From Colwellia sp. 12G3 (GTDB lineage: Bacteria; Pseudomonadota; Gammaproteobacteria; Enterobacterales; Alteromonadaceae), in contig NZ_PJAQ01000001.1 of the NCBI RefSeq assembly GCF_002836775.1, positions 38,099 through 102,098 of the forward strand: a DNA stretch of 64,000 bases, in the 5' to 3' direction. This document shows, in pieces, positions 28,220-36,069 of this stretch. A program made the position numbers and the translations under genes. Below the pieces are notes generated by a model. That model was not told where the DNA came from. It saw only the letters and a program-made list of their open reading frames with translations, and ran no database searches. Within the stretch, counting starts at the first letter, position 1. Each line of letters starts with the position of its first letter.

Positions 28220-28759
28220 TTAATCCGCGTAGCCACTGCCAATGGCACTAAAGGGAAGCTCTAATCCAAGCTCAGGTACTTGAAGGCCTATCCAAGCGAC
28301 AAAGGTATTGCTATTTGGGCCAGGGAAAACACTGTACTCATTTATCCAGGGATAAAGAGCGATAGCTTGCTCAATCTTAGGAATGAGTATTGAGGCTTTA
28401 TCACCTTTAATCGAAAGTAATAAATCAGGTTTTGATCCATACCAGTATCTATCTGGTGTAAGGGTTTGATATTGCCTAATTGCAGGTAACCCTCTTTTTA
28501 CTTGCCAGCCTATAACCTCATAAACACTATATTCAGTCGCTTTCTCTGCTTTAATTGCGATCCAAGGGTGAACAGCAAACCAGCCACGCCAACTAAAAGC
28601 ATCCGCCGCATAAAATTCAATGATTGCTCTGTTGTCTTCACTTGGCGACGTTGCAATACCTGCAGGCTGTCTACTCGCTGTACGCCAATCATTATTCGAA
28701 CAAGCACTGATAAGTAATACAACGCAGATAATACTAAAATATCTCATATTCCTTCCCAT
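28220..28759 (-). CDS. DUF3750 lipoprotein
   Basis: This protein of about 179 residues has a lipoprotein signal (hydrophobic run, then LISAC lipobox at about residues 16-20), so it should be membrane-anchored. The rest matches DUF3750: AADAFSWRGWFAVHPWIAIK, YEVIGWQ, and the C-terminal FPGPNSNTFVAWI block with a conserved Asn-Ser-Asn. The function of the family is unknown. The second Met (28747) is preceded closely by GGAAGGA and may be the true start. It follows the VWA gene by 59 nt on the same strand but need not be co-transcribed. Confidence 0.85.
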   Translation of the reverse strand: MGRNMRYFSIICVVLLISACSNNDWRTASRQPAGIATSPSEDNRAIIEFYAADAFSWRGWFAVHPWIAIKAEKATEYSVYEVIGWQVKRGLPAIRQYQTLTPDRYWYGSKPDLLLSIKGDKASILIPKIEQAIALYPWINEYSVFPGPNSNTFVAWIGLQVPELGLELPFSAIGSGYAD

Positions 28760-28818
28760 ACACTGGTTAATTTATAAATTAACTTGCCTTACAATGTGCG
28801 ATTTTTGCAATATTTGGC

Positions 28819-29991
28819 TTAGCTGATTTCTTTTATTGCTCGCCCTATTCCATCGACCGTTAGCGGAAACATTTTGCTATCAATTAACTGATTGATCAGT
28901 GATATAGAATGATAATATGACCATTGCGGCTCAGGTTGTGGGTTTAACCAAGCAACTTTAGTAAAGTGACTGGTTATTCTATTCATATAGTCACTTCCTG
29001 GTTTTTCATTCCAGTGCTCAACACTTCCCCCTGGGGCAATTATTTCGTAGGGTCCCATCGTCGCATCACCGACAAAGATTACTTTATAATCCGAGCCAAA
29101 GGTTCTTATTATTTCTTCTATATCAATAGTTTCGGTATAGCGTCTTTCATTGTCTCGCCATACTTTTTCGTAAACGCAGTTATGAAAATAAAAGAATTCT
29201 AAATATTTAAATTCACTGTGCGCCGCTGAGAATAGTTCTTCGCAGGTATGAATGTATTCATCCATAGAGCCGCCAATATCAAAAAACATCAACACTTTTA
29301 CTGCGTTGTGACGTTCTGGCTCCATATGTACGTCTAACAAGCCGCCATTTTTCGCCGTTGAGTTTATGGTGGTATTGATATCAAGCTTTTCACTAGCGCC
29401 AGTACGGGCAAATTTTCTTAATTTTTTTAATGCCAGTTTTATATTTCTAGAACCCAACTCTCGGTCTTGGTCAAAGTTTTTAAACTCACGTTTATCCCAA
29501 ACTTTTACCGCGCTATTATTTCGGTTTTTGTCCTGCCCTACTCTAATACCTTCGGGATTATAACCATAGGCACCAAAGGGAGAAGTACCGCCCGTGCCGA
29601 CCCATTTACTTCCGCCAGCATGGCGTTTTTTCTGCTCTTCGAGGCGCTCTTTTAACGCCTTCATCAATTCTTCAAGTCCGCCTAACGACTTAAGCTTTTC
29701 TTTTTCTTCAAGGCTTAAGTTCTTTTCAAACTCTTTTCTTAACCAATCTTCAGGTAACAGTCGGTCAAAAATGTCAATCTGTTCAATACCTTTAAAATAT
29801 TCAGCAAAGGCACGGTCATACTTGTCGTAGTGAATTTCATCTTTAACCATCACTATTTTGGCAAGGTTATAAAAATCATCGACATCAGCAAAAATCACAC
29901 CTTTTTTTAATAGGGCGATTAAATCTAACAACTCGCGTAAGCTGCACGGCACTTTGTGTTTTTTTAGTGCCAGAAAAAAATCAATAAACAC
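28819..29991 (-). CDS. VWA domain protein (CoxE-like)
   Basis: This 390-residue protein has a charged, mostly helical N-terminal half and a C-terminal von Willebrand factor A domain. The MIDAS motif reads DIGGSMD (about residue 239) with later FVGDATMGP. It belongs to the CoxE-like proteins that partner MoxR AAA+ ATPases in inserting metals or remodelling target proteins. The MoxR gene is 7 nt upstream on the same strand. No obvious target enzyme is nearby, so the client is unknown. A relic of a second copy lies at 5409-5520. Confidence 0.88.
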   Translation of the reverse strand: MFIDFFLALKKHKVPCSLRELLDLIALLKKGVIFADVDDFYNLAKIVMVKDEIHYDKYDRAFAEYFKGIEQIDIFDRLLPEDWLRKEFEKNLSLEEKEKLKSLGGLEELMKALKERLEEQKKRHAGGSKWVGTGGTSPFGAYGYNPEGIRVGQDKNRNNSAVKVWDKREFKNFDQDRELGSRNIKLALKKLRKFARTGASEKLDINTTINSTAKNGGLLDVHMEPERHNAVKVLMFFDIGGSMDEYIHTCEELFSAAHSEFKYLEFFYFHNCVYEKVWRDNERRYTETIDIEEIIRTFGSDYKVIFVGDATMGPYEIIAPGGSVEHWNEKPGSDYMNRITSHFTKVAWLNPQPEPQWSYYHSISLINQLIDSKMFPLTVDGIGRAIKEIS

Positions 29992-29998
29992 GGTTATA

Positions 29999-30832
29999 TC
30001 ACCTGTTTCTTCGGCTCATAAAGGCGAGCTTTTCCAATAACGTAACATCTTGCTCATTTTTCAATAACGCACCAAAAAGCGGAATAATGTCTGATTTATT
30101 ATCCATTAAAACATCTTGAGAGATGTCATCAGCCATGAGTAACTTTAGCCAGTCAATTAATTCAGAGGTAGAGGGCTTTTTCTTAATGCCCTTTAATTCT
30201 CTTAATTCAAAAAATACTTCTAATGTTTGTGTTAAAAGGTCTTGTTTAACATGGGGATGATGCACATCTATAATTTTCTGCATTTCAACTTTTGTTGGGA
30301 ACTTGATGTAGTGGAAAAAGCAGCGTCTTAAAAAAGCATCAGGTAATTCTTTCTCGTTATTCGAGGTGATAATGATGATCGGTCTTTGTTTTGCTTTAAT
30401 TACCTGTTGAGTTTCATATACAAAAAACTCCATCTTATCGAGTTCTTGTAGTAAATCGTTAGGGAATTCAATATCCGCTTTATCAATTTCATCAATGAGT
30501 AATATCGGTCTTTGTTCTTCTTCAAACGCCTGCCACAACTTACCTTTAACAATGTAGTTACCAATATCATTGACACGTTCATCGCCTAGTTGGCTATCTC
30601 GCAATCGTGATACTGCATCATACTCGTATAAACCTTGTTGCGCTTTGGTGGTCGATTTGATGTGCCATTGGTACAATTTGCAGTTGAGTGATTTGGCCAA
30701 TTCTTCAGCCAATTGTGTTTTCCCCGTTCCTGGCTCACCTTTAATTAATAAAGGTTTTTCTAGTGTGATAGCAGCATTCACGGCTAAGCGAAGATCGTCT
30801 GATGCAATGTAATTCTCTGTACTGTTAAACAT
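29999..30832 (-). CDS. MoxR-family AAA+ ATPase
   Basis: This 277-residue ATPase has Walker A GEPGTGKT (residues 32-39), Walker B ILLIDEIDKAD, sensor 1 in IIITSNNEKELPDAF and the downstream arginine segment FLRRC. Members act as chaperone-like motors, usually with a VWA protein, and here the CoxE-like VWA protein follows directly. Its length is typical for the subgroup paired with 390-residue VWA proteins. Confidence 0.92.
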   Translation of the reverse strand: MFNSTENYIASDDLRLAVNAAITLEKPLLIKGEPGTGKTQLAEELAKSLNCKLYQWHIKSTTKAQQGLYEYDAVSRLRDSQLGDERVNDIGNYIVKGKLWQAFEEEQRPILLIDEIDKADIEFPNDLLQELDKMEFFVYETQQVIKAKQRPIIIITSNNEKELPDAFLRRCFFHYIKFPTKVEMQKIIDVHHPHVKQDLLTQTLEVFFELRELKGIKKKPSTSELIDWLKLLMADDISQDVLMDNKSDIIPLFGALLKNEQDVTLLEKLAFMSRRNR

Positions 30833-31202
30833 GTTGTTTTTACCTATTGGGAAGCTATCGAGAGCCTAGTCAGATGACAATTTAGTCCAGCTGATTTATT
30901 AATTAAAAGACCATTAGTGCATAAAATAATAACATCAATTAATGCGAGTAAAAATAAAACAATTGTTTTAATTATCTGTTTCATCCTATTAAGTGGCAAC
31001 TTTAACGGTAACTGATGTAACTGTTGCCATAGCATGACTTGTTATGGGTACTGGGTTAAAGACGTTACTATTTTAATAAAAGAAAATACTCTTCAAAACT
31101 TTATGATTGGTCCATTATCGTCATTTAGAGCAACAAAAGTAAGCTTCTCACTATCTTCGTAACACTGCTTTTATCATAGGAAATAAGTTAGCAAAAAGGC
31201 TA
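30833..31202. other. Gap upstream of moxR and of the ACAD remnant
   Basis: The divergent gap holds a weak 46-63 codon frame with one hydrophobic helix directly before moxR. It lacks a usable Shine-Dalgarno and I do not call it. The remainder is AT-rich promoter sequence. Confidence 0.35.
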
Positions 31203-31220
31203 ATGTCACCAAGGTGACAG
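31203..31220. promoter_or_regulatory. CRP-spaced palindromic operator (site 3)
   Basis: ATGTCACCAAGGTGACAG is a dyad of the same TGTYA-N6-TRACA type as the sites at 18329 and 20989. It lies 56 nt before the start of the acyl-CoA dehydrogenase remnant, which suggests that the lost gene belonged to the regulon of the 11-21 kb island. Confidence 0.6.
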
Positions 31221-31275
31221 AACAAATACTAGATAGCTTTATTATTTAGCTATTCTTTGGATATGAGTATTAATT

Positions 31276-31467
31276 ATGCCAGCACCTATTTTAAACCGCC
31301 GAGATATTGAGTTTTTCCTTTATGAAATGTTTGATGTTGAATCTCTTACCAGCCGTGAACGTTATCAAGATCATGATAAAGAAACCTTCAATGCCGCGAT
31401 AGATGTAGCGCATTACAATGGTTTATTAATCACCTTAATAAATCCTAAATCCAGAATCCTGACTTAA
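31276..31467 (+). pseudogene. Acyl-CoA dehydrogenase remnant (N-terminal ~47 residues)
   Basis: The first ~47 residues (APILNRRDIEFFLYEMFDVE, then RERYQDHDKETFNAAID) match the start of the ~600-residue acyl-CoA dehydrogenases found in marine gammaproteobacteria. After that the sequence becomes unrelated, stops, and runs straight into a terminator. The FAD- and substrate-binding domains are gone. Promoter-side sequence, including operator site 3, is retained. A 3' deletion is the simplest cause. Confidence 0.7.
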
Positions 31468-31471
31468 TAGC

Positions 31472-31508
31472 AAAAAAACCTTAGTAGCTGTCACAGCAGT
31501 TACTAAGG
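31472..31508 (-). terminator. Rho-independent terminator of the SSADH gene
   Basis: On the minus strand a 12-bp stem with one bulge (CCTTAGTAACTGC / CAGCTACTAAGG) is followed by seven T residues, about 65 nt past the aldehyde dehydrogenase stop. The stem could also stop plus-strand transcription coming from the dehydrogenase remnant. Confidence 0.75.
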
Positions 31509-31573
31509 CTTTAGTTTAGGGCTAATCATGTTGACTGTTCTAGACAATAACGCGAACAGTCAACGAAAAGTGG

Positions 31574-33025
31574 TTATATACCGCCCATACAAAGATACTT
31601 TATTTCTAGGTAATCATCTAAACCGTATTTAGAGCCCTCTCTACCATTGCCTGATTGTTTAACGCCACCAAAAGGCGCTGCAGCATTCGATATGATGCCT
31701 TCGTTAATCCCTATCATGCCAAAATCAAGGCCTTCAGCAACACGCCAAACACGGCCAATATCACGAGCATAGAAATAGGCAGCTAAGCCATATTCTGTAT
31801 CATTAGCCAGGGCTATAGCCTCTTCTTCTGATGTAAAGGTGATAATAGGCGCAACAGGGCCAAATATCTCATTACTGGCAATCGGCATATCATTGCTGAC
31901 ATTTATTAAAATCGTTGGCTGATAGAATTTATCGCCTTTTTCATCTACCTTTCCACCCGCAATAAGTGTCGCCCCAGCCTCTATCGACAATTTAACAAGG
32001 TTGTTAACATCCTCTATGGCTGCGATTGATATCATTGGACCAACATTAACCCCAGGGGTAAAACCCTCACCTAAGGATAGATTTTTAACAGCTTGGCTAA
32101 ACTTTTCTATAAAGCTATCTGCAATTGTGTCTTGCACCAAAATACGATTAGTACAAACACAAGTTTGTCCTGCATTTCGATATTTTGACACAATAGCGCC
32201 GGCCACAGCCGCATCAATATCTGCATCATCAAAGACAATAAAAGGCGCGTTACCGCCTAATTCCATTGACACTTTTTTAACGGTAGTTGCACACTGAGTC
32301 AGTAATTTTTTACCTACACCAGTAGAGCCAGTAAAGGTAAATTTAGCCACATCTGGGTGTTGAGTGAGGACTTTACCCATGCCTGCAGAGTCTTTGCCAA
32401 CAACCACATTAAATACGCCATCAGGAATCCCTGCACGTTGGGCAAGCTCTGCTAAAGCTAGTGCAGAAAGGGGCGTTAATGTTGCTGGTCTGACAACAAA
32501 AGTACAACCTGCCGCTAACGCCGCAGCGGCTTTTCTTGCGATCATCGCATTAGGGAAATTCCAAGGCGTAATAGCGGCAACCACACCAACAGGTTGCTTT
32601 ATAACGATAATACGTTTATCGGCTGAAGGCGCAGCAATAGTATCACCATAAACGCGTTTACCTTCTTCAGCAAACCACTCAATGAAAGCAGCGCCATAAC
32701 TGACTTCACCAATCGCTTCAGCCAGTGGTTTACCCTGCTCTAAGGTTAATATCCGTCCTAAATCATCTTTATTTTCCATCACTAAATCAAACCAACGGCG
32801 TAATAAAATAGCACGCTCATTAGCTGATTTTTTAGACCACAATGTCAGTGCAGCTTTTGCCGCAATAACCGCCAGTTCAGTTTCTTCAATGCCAGCATTA
32901 TCAACAGTCGCGACTCGCTCATTATTTGCCGGATTAATCACATCAAAAGTAGATGAATTTTTCTGCCACTGACCGTTAATAAAAGAGCGAGTTTTTAAAA
33001 GTTGCACATCACTAAGTTGTTTCAT
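31574..33025 (-). CDS. gabD: NAD(P)-dependent succinate-semialdehyde dehydrogenase
   Basis: From the ATG at 33025 the protein has 483 residues, the usual GabD length; an upstream start would add 18 unlikely residues. Motifs are PWNFPNAMIARK, FTGSTGVGK, general base Glu255 (MELGGN) and nucleophile Cys289 (NAGQTCVCTNR). The next Cys of GabD's redox-sensitive pair is also present (CVC). The VRPA segment in place of the common KPA is typical of GabD. It oxidises succinate semialdehyde to succinate. The start overlaps the end of a broken SDR gene by 14 nt. No GABA transaminase is nearby, so the native substrate here may be another short semialdehyde. Confidence 0.85.
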   Translation of the reverse strand: MKQLSDVQLLKTRSFINGQWQKNSSTFDVINPANNERVATVDNAGIEETELAVIAAKAALTLWSKKSANERAILLRRWFDLVMENKDDLGRILTLEQGKPLAEAIGEVSYGAAFIEWFAEEGKRVYGDTIAAPSADKRIIVIKQPVGVVAAITPWNFPNAMIARKAAAALAAGCTFVVRPATLTPLSALALAELAQRAGIPDGVFNVVVGKDSAGMGKVLTQHPDVAKFTFTGSTGVGKKLLTQCATTVKKVSMELGGNAPFIVFDDADIDAAVAGAIVSKYRNAGQTCVCTNRILVQDTIADSFIEKFSQAVKNLSLGEGFTPGVNVGPMISIAAIEDVNNLVKLSIEAGATLIAGGKVDEKGDKFYQPTILINVSNDMPIASNEIFGPVAPIITFTSEEEAIALANDTEYGLAAYFYARDIGRVWRVAEGLDFGMIGINEGIISNAAAPFGGVKQSGNGREGSKYGLDDYLEIKYLCMGGI

Positions 33026-33730
33026 TGCGTTCTTTCCGTTTATTGATAACGCCTTTTTCAAAGCCGAGTATCTTCTCATATTGATCTGGGAACCATCTTA
33101 CGATGCGATCTAATAACTTGGCATCAGCACCAATTAAAATTCTGCGTTTATTTTTAGCTATGCCATGTAAAATAACTTCAGCCGCTTGGTCTGCCGTAGT
33201 TTTAGCTTGCCTATTAAAATCAGCTAAAATTTGGCTTTTTTCAACATGGGCTGAAGATATCTTAGCATTGTTAGTAATATTTGTTTTTATCCCGCCAGGA
33301 TGAACACAATGTACAGATACATTGCTGCCTGCCATTTCCATTTTTAACGCTTCAGTAAATCCTCGCACTGCAAACTTTGATGAGTTATAAGCACTTTGTA
33401 AAGGTAAAGATAACAAGCCAAATAAACTAACGCCAGCATTATTAAAGAGTAAGTCAACGGATTAAAATTCAGTTAAAACTAGCTCGGAAAAATTTTGAAT
33501 GCATTATTGTCAGCAACATCTAAGACTTGGATAATGCAACGAACACCGAGTTGTTCAACGTGCTGTTGAACTTCCATCAAGCCACTTAAATTACGATCTA
33601 CTAGGGCTAAATGACAGCCTTGTTTGGCAAGTTTAATCGCTAATGCTTGTCCAATACCTGAAGCGGCACCTGTGATCACTGCCACTTTATCTTTATGTTG
33701 GGACATAGTTATCTCTTTGTTATTTATCAC
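33012..33730 (-). pseudogene. Broken short-chain dehydrogenase/reductase (SDR)
   Basis: An N-terminal piece (33730-33479) has the TGxxxGIG cofactor motif (VITGAASGIGQALA). A C-terminal piece (33416-33012) starts at the YxxxK active-site motif (SAYNSSKFAV). Between them the frame can be followed through three lesions: a one-base loss in a T-run, a TAA, and an in-frame deletion that fuses NNAGVSLFG directly to LLSLPLQSAY. The deletion removes about 50-60 residues including the catalytic Ser. The gene was an SDR of about 270 residues and cannot be functional. It overlaps the SSADH gene and was probably once its operon partner. Confidence 0.75.
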
Positions 33731-33739
33731 ACTTATTTG

Positions 33740-34108
33740 TTACGCGTTACCAGTAGTGCTTTCTAGTTCAATGAATTCCACTATGTCTTTAGCTATTTCA
33801 GCGACAAGCTCAATAGGAAAATCATGCCCCATACCCGGATAAATAATTAACTTGGAATTTGGGATGGAATTAGCGGTTGCCCGACCCCCGTCAACATGAA
33901 CAAGGCCGTCACGATCACCATGTAATATTAAGCTAGGTACGTTGATCTCTTTAAGTAATGCTTCTGGGTTACTCGCGGCTAAAATAGCTAAAATCTGCCT
34001 CACAGTACCTTTTTCACTAATGCCTCTTTCAAGTTGAGCAGAGACATATTCATGTAAATACTGCTCATTTGCAGGATAGTTTGGACTACCAATTACTTGC
34101 CATTTGTT
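33740..34108 (-). pseudogene. Alpha/beta hydrolase, 5'-truncated
   Basis: About 120 codons match the C-terminal half of an alpha/beta hydrolase: the cap (WQVIGSPNYPANEQYL, QLERGIS), then the acid-bearing strand VPSLILHGDRDGLV and the catalytic His in YPGMGHDFP. The nucleophile elbow and oxyanion region, some 170 residues, are missing. A start at 34003 would be internal. The break near 34110 coincides with the beginning of the plus-strand frame leading into the TauE/SafE gene, so a deletion joined the two loci. Confidence 0.7.
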
Positions 34109-34257
34109 AAGGTGAAATTCCTATCTTAAATTTAATGGCTGTTCATGCAGGGTGTGCTATTGCAACTTCAAGTGGTACGGGTATATATGCTCCTATTGAA
34201 CTCAATGTAAATGTGTTATCGTCTAGCCAATTTATGCTCAAAGGCTTGTTGTTAACG

Positions 34258-35031
34258 ATGTTATTTGAACTGGTTTTTCTCTTCTTTGCCGGCCTTTTTG
34301 GCGGCGTTCTTAACTCAATTGCTGGGGGCGGAAGTTTCATTACATTTCCTGCGCTTATGTTTGTCGGTATTCCTCCCATCGTAGCAAGTGCGACAAATAC
34401 ATTTGCGTCCTGCGCCGGTTATATGAGCGGTACTTATGCTTTTAGAAAAGAGATTGCTGACCATAAAGATGAGTTATTTCGCATCATAGCAATCAGTCTA
34501 ATTGGGGGGATAATGGGGGCATGGCTACTACTAAAAACACCTGAAGCAGTCTTTCGAGAAGCTATTCCGTGGTTACTTTTATTTGCTACCGTCCTGTTTG
34601 TTTTTGGTGGAAAAATAAATACTCAATTAAAAATAATGGCATCAAATCACCGTCATGCATCATCCATCGGCGGGATTTTACTGTTAATCATACTCTTGGG
34701 TGTTTCGACCTATGGTGGTTTCTTCAACGCTGGTCTTGGCATCATTACACTCAGTTATTTAGCATTAGCTGGTCACACTAATATCAACGCTATGAATGGT
34801 TTAAAACTAGTCATATCATCGACAGTGTCATTAATTGCTATCGCACTGTTTATTTATCATGATGTCATTGCCTGGTACGAAGGCTCTATTGTACTATGTG
34901 GCACGTTAGCTGGAGGTTATGTTGCGGCGAATGTGTCGCGCCAACTGCCCCAAAAACATGTCAGACGATTTGTTATATTAGCGAGTGTTGCTACCACGCT
35001 ATATTTCTTTATTGATGTTTATGCAGGCTAG
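34258..35031 (+). CDS. TauE/SafE family permease
   Basis: From the ATG at 34258 the protein has 257 residues with about eight hydrophobic segments and the two duplicated TSUP signatures (GGVLNSIAGGGSFITFPAL early, and the GGFFNAGLGIITL segment mid-protein). Such permeases export or import sulfite, sulfoacetate, taurine-derived or other anions. The same frame extends 41 codons upstream (to 34135), but that extension is hydrophilic and abuts a deletion junction, so I prefer the internal ATG. It stands alone and the substrate is unknown. Confidence 0.85.
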   Translation: MLFELVFLFFAGLFGGVLNSIAGGGSFITFPALMFVGIPPIVASATNTFASCAGYMSGTYAFRKEIADHKDELFRIIAISLIGGIMGAWLLLKTPEAVFREAIPWLLLFATVLFVFGGKINTQLKIMASNHRHASSIGGILLLIILLGVSTYGGFFNAGLGIITLSYLALAGHTNINAMNGLKLVISSTVSLIAIALFIYHDVIAWYEGSIVLCGTLAGGYVAANVSRQLPQKHVRRFVILASVATTLYFFIDVYAG

Positions 35032-35177
35032 CTCTTAAATAGTATTCTGTAAATATAGTCATTAAAGAGGCTATTTTTATATAATTTATCACGTCAAACT
35101 TAAGATTAACTGAATATTGCTTAACACTGTCATTAGAATAGTCCTTATCATCCGCTAAACCCCCTATTTCAGCATAC

Positions 35178-35205
35178 CTTAAGTTTCCCCTCAGTTTTCC
35201 TTAAG
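35178..35205. promoter_or_regulatory. PmrA-like box upstream of dgkA
   Basis: CTTAAG, CCTCAG and CTTAAG are spaced exactly 11 bp apart (each separated by 5 nt), about 50 nt before the dgkA start. The two outer hexamers fit the PmrA/BasR half-site YTTAAK, and the middle one is degenerate. The arrangement matches the 11-bp-phased direct repeats bound by OmpR-type PmrA regulators. Confidence 0.5.
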
Positions 35206-35256
35206 AATCACTTGGTAACGTAAAGATGAAACATTCTTTTATTATTTGAGTTATCG

Positions 35257-35622
35257 ATGACAGTGCAAAAACAACAAGGTTTTAAACGTATTTACTTAGC
35301 GTTTATTAATTCAGTACAAGGTTTTAAATGGCTGGTAAATAATGAGGCGGCTTTTCAACAAGAATTAATGCTTATTTTATTGTTAACGATTATTAGTTTT
35401 TTTTTGAATACCAGTTTATTAATACATTTACTGCTTATTGTTTCACTTCTTTTTGTTTTATTAATTGAGGTAATTAACACCGCAATAGAAGTAACTATTG
35501 ATCGTATAGGTTTAGAACATCACGCTCTATCGGGCTTAGCAAAAGACTTAGGCTCACTCGCTGTTTTTATTAGTTTAGCTATAGCTGCTGCCACATGGGG
35601 AGTTGTTTTATGGGAGCTCTAA
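35257..35622 (+). CDS. dgkA: Diacylglycerol kinase DgkA
   Basis: This 121-residue inner-membrane protein has three hydrophobic helices and the family motif EVINTAIEVTIDRI, which carries the catalytic Glu and metal-binding residues. It phosphorylates diacylglycerol to phosphatidate, recycling the lipid released when phosphoethanolamine is moved to lipid A. The phosphoethanolamine transferase gene downstream makes this role likely here. Length and motif are normal. Confidence 0.93.
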   Translation: MTVQKQQGFKRIYLAFINSVQGFKWLVNNEAAFQQELMLILLLTIISFFLNTSLLIHLLLIVSLLFVLLIEVINTAIEVTIDRIGLEHHALSGLAKDLGSLAVFISLAIAAATWGVVLWEL

Positions 35623-35720
35623 TTGATTCTGCCTTAAGCACGGAACTAAATAATACTGAGATTGAATTATCAAATATTCGACTTACTAAATCCGAATCCA
35701 TCAAGAACGTATTAATCTAG
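35610..35720 (+). CDS. Small open frame overlapping the dgkA stop
   Basis: A 36-codon frame (starting MGALIDSALSTELNN) begins inside the dgkA stop region in a coupled ATG overlap and ends at TAG. Beyond it another frame continues with coding-like sequence (NLANKEQPLLSLVF). It may be the degraded end of a lost gene between dgkA and the transferase, or it may not be translated. I do not recognise it. Confidence 0.2.
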   Translation: MGALIDSALSTELNNTEIELSNIRLTKSESIKNVLI

Positions 35721-36009
35721 CGAACAAAGAACAACCACTGTTAAGCTTGGTTTTTACTAGCTCAAAAAATTCTCCTGACGTATAAATAAAATTACCTTTG
35801 AAAGACAAAATAACCGTTCAATAAGCCAAATTAATCTCACTCCTACTTTATTATCATTAGCTAGAGTGAGTGGTGTTCATCCCATGATAGGACATGATTT
35901 TACAGGCAAAAGCCCACGCTATATTAGGCAGTAAACTGTATCAAAAAAACACTTTATCATTAATAGCTTCAGGTGAATAAATCCAATATTCAGCAATAAT
36001 TCAGTTTAC
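35721..36009. other. Gap between dgkA and the phosphoethanolamine transferase gene
   Basis: About 290 nt with coding-like but interrupted sequence near 35721-35790, then AT-rich promoter sequence that ends in the PmrA-like box at 36010. In related genomes dgkA and eptA are often adjacent, so this gap may hold the relic of a third gene. Confidence 0.35.
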
Positions 36010-36026
36010 CTTAAGTCTTATTTAAG
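36010..36026. promoter_or_regulatory. PmrA-like box at the eptA promoter
   Basis: CTTAAG-TCTTA-TTTAAG is an exact YTTAAK-N5-YTTAAK match, the binding pattern of PmrA/BasR. It ends one base before the first in-frame ATG. With a -10-like TGTTAT at 36042, transcription would begin near 36054, which supports the downstream GTG as the real start codon. Confidence 0.6.
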
Positions 36027-36069
36027 TATGCCAGTGCACAATGTTATTTTTATTAAAAGAGATAACATT

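Noticed and set aside
30844..31035. 63-codon frame with one hydrophobic helix directly upstream of moxR
   Set aside because: The internal ATG is preceded by AGG with no spacing, and no homology is recognisable; it could be real but I cannot support it.
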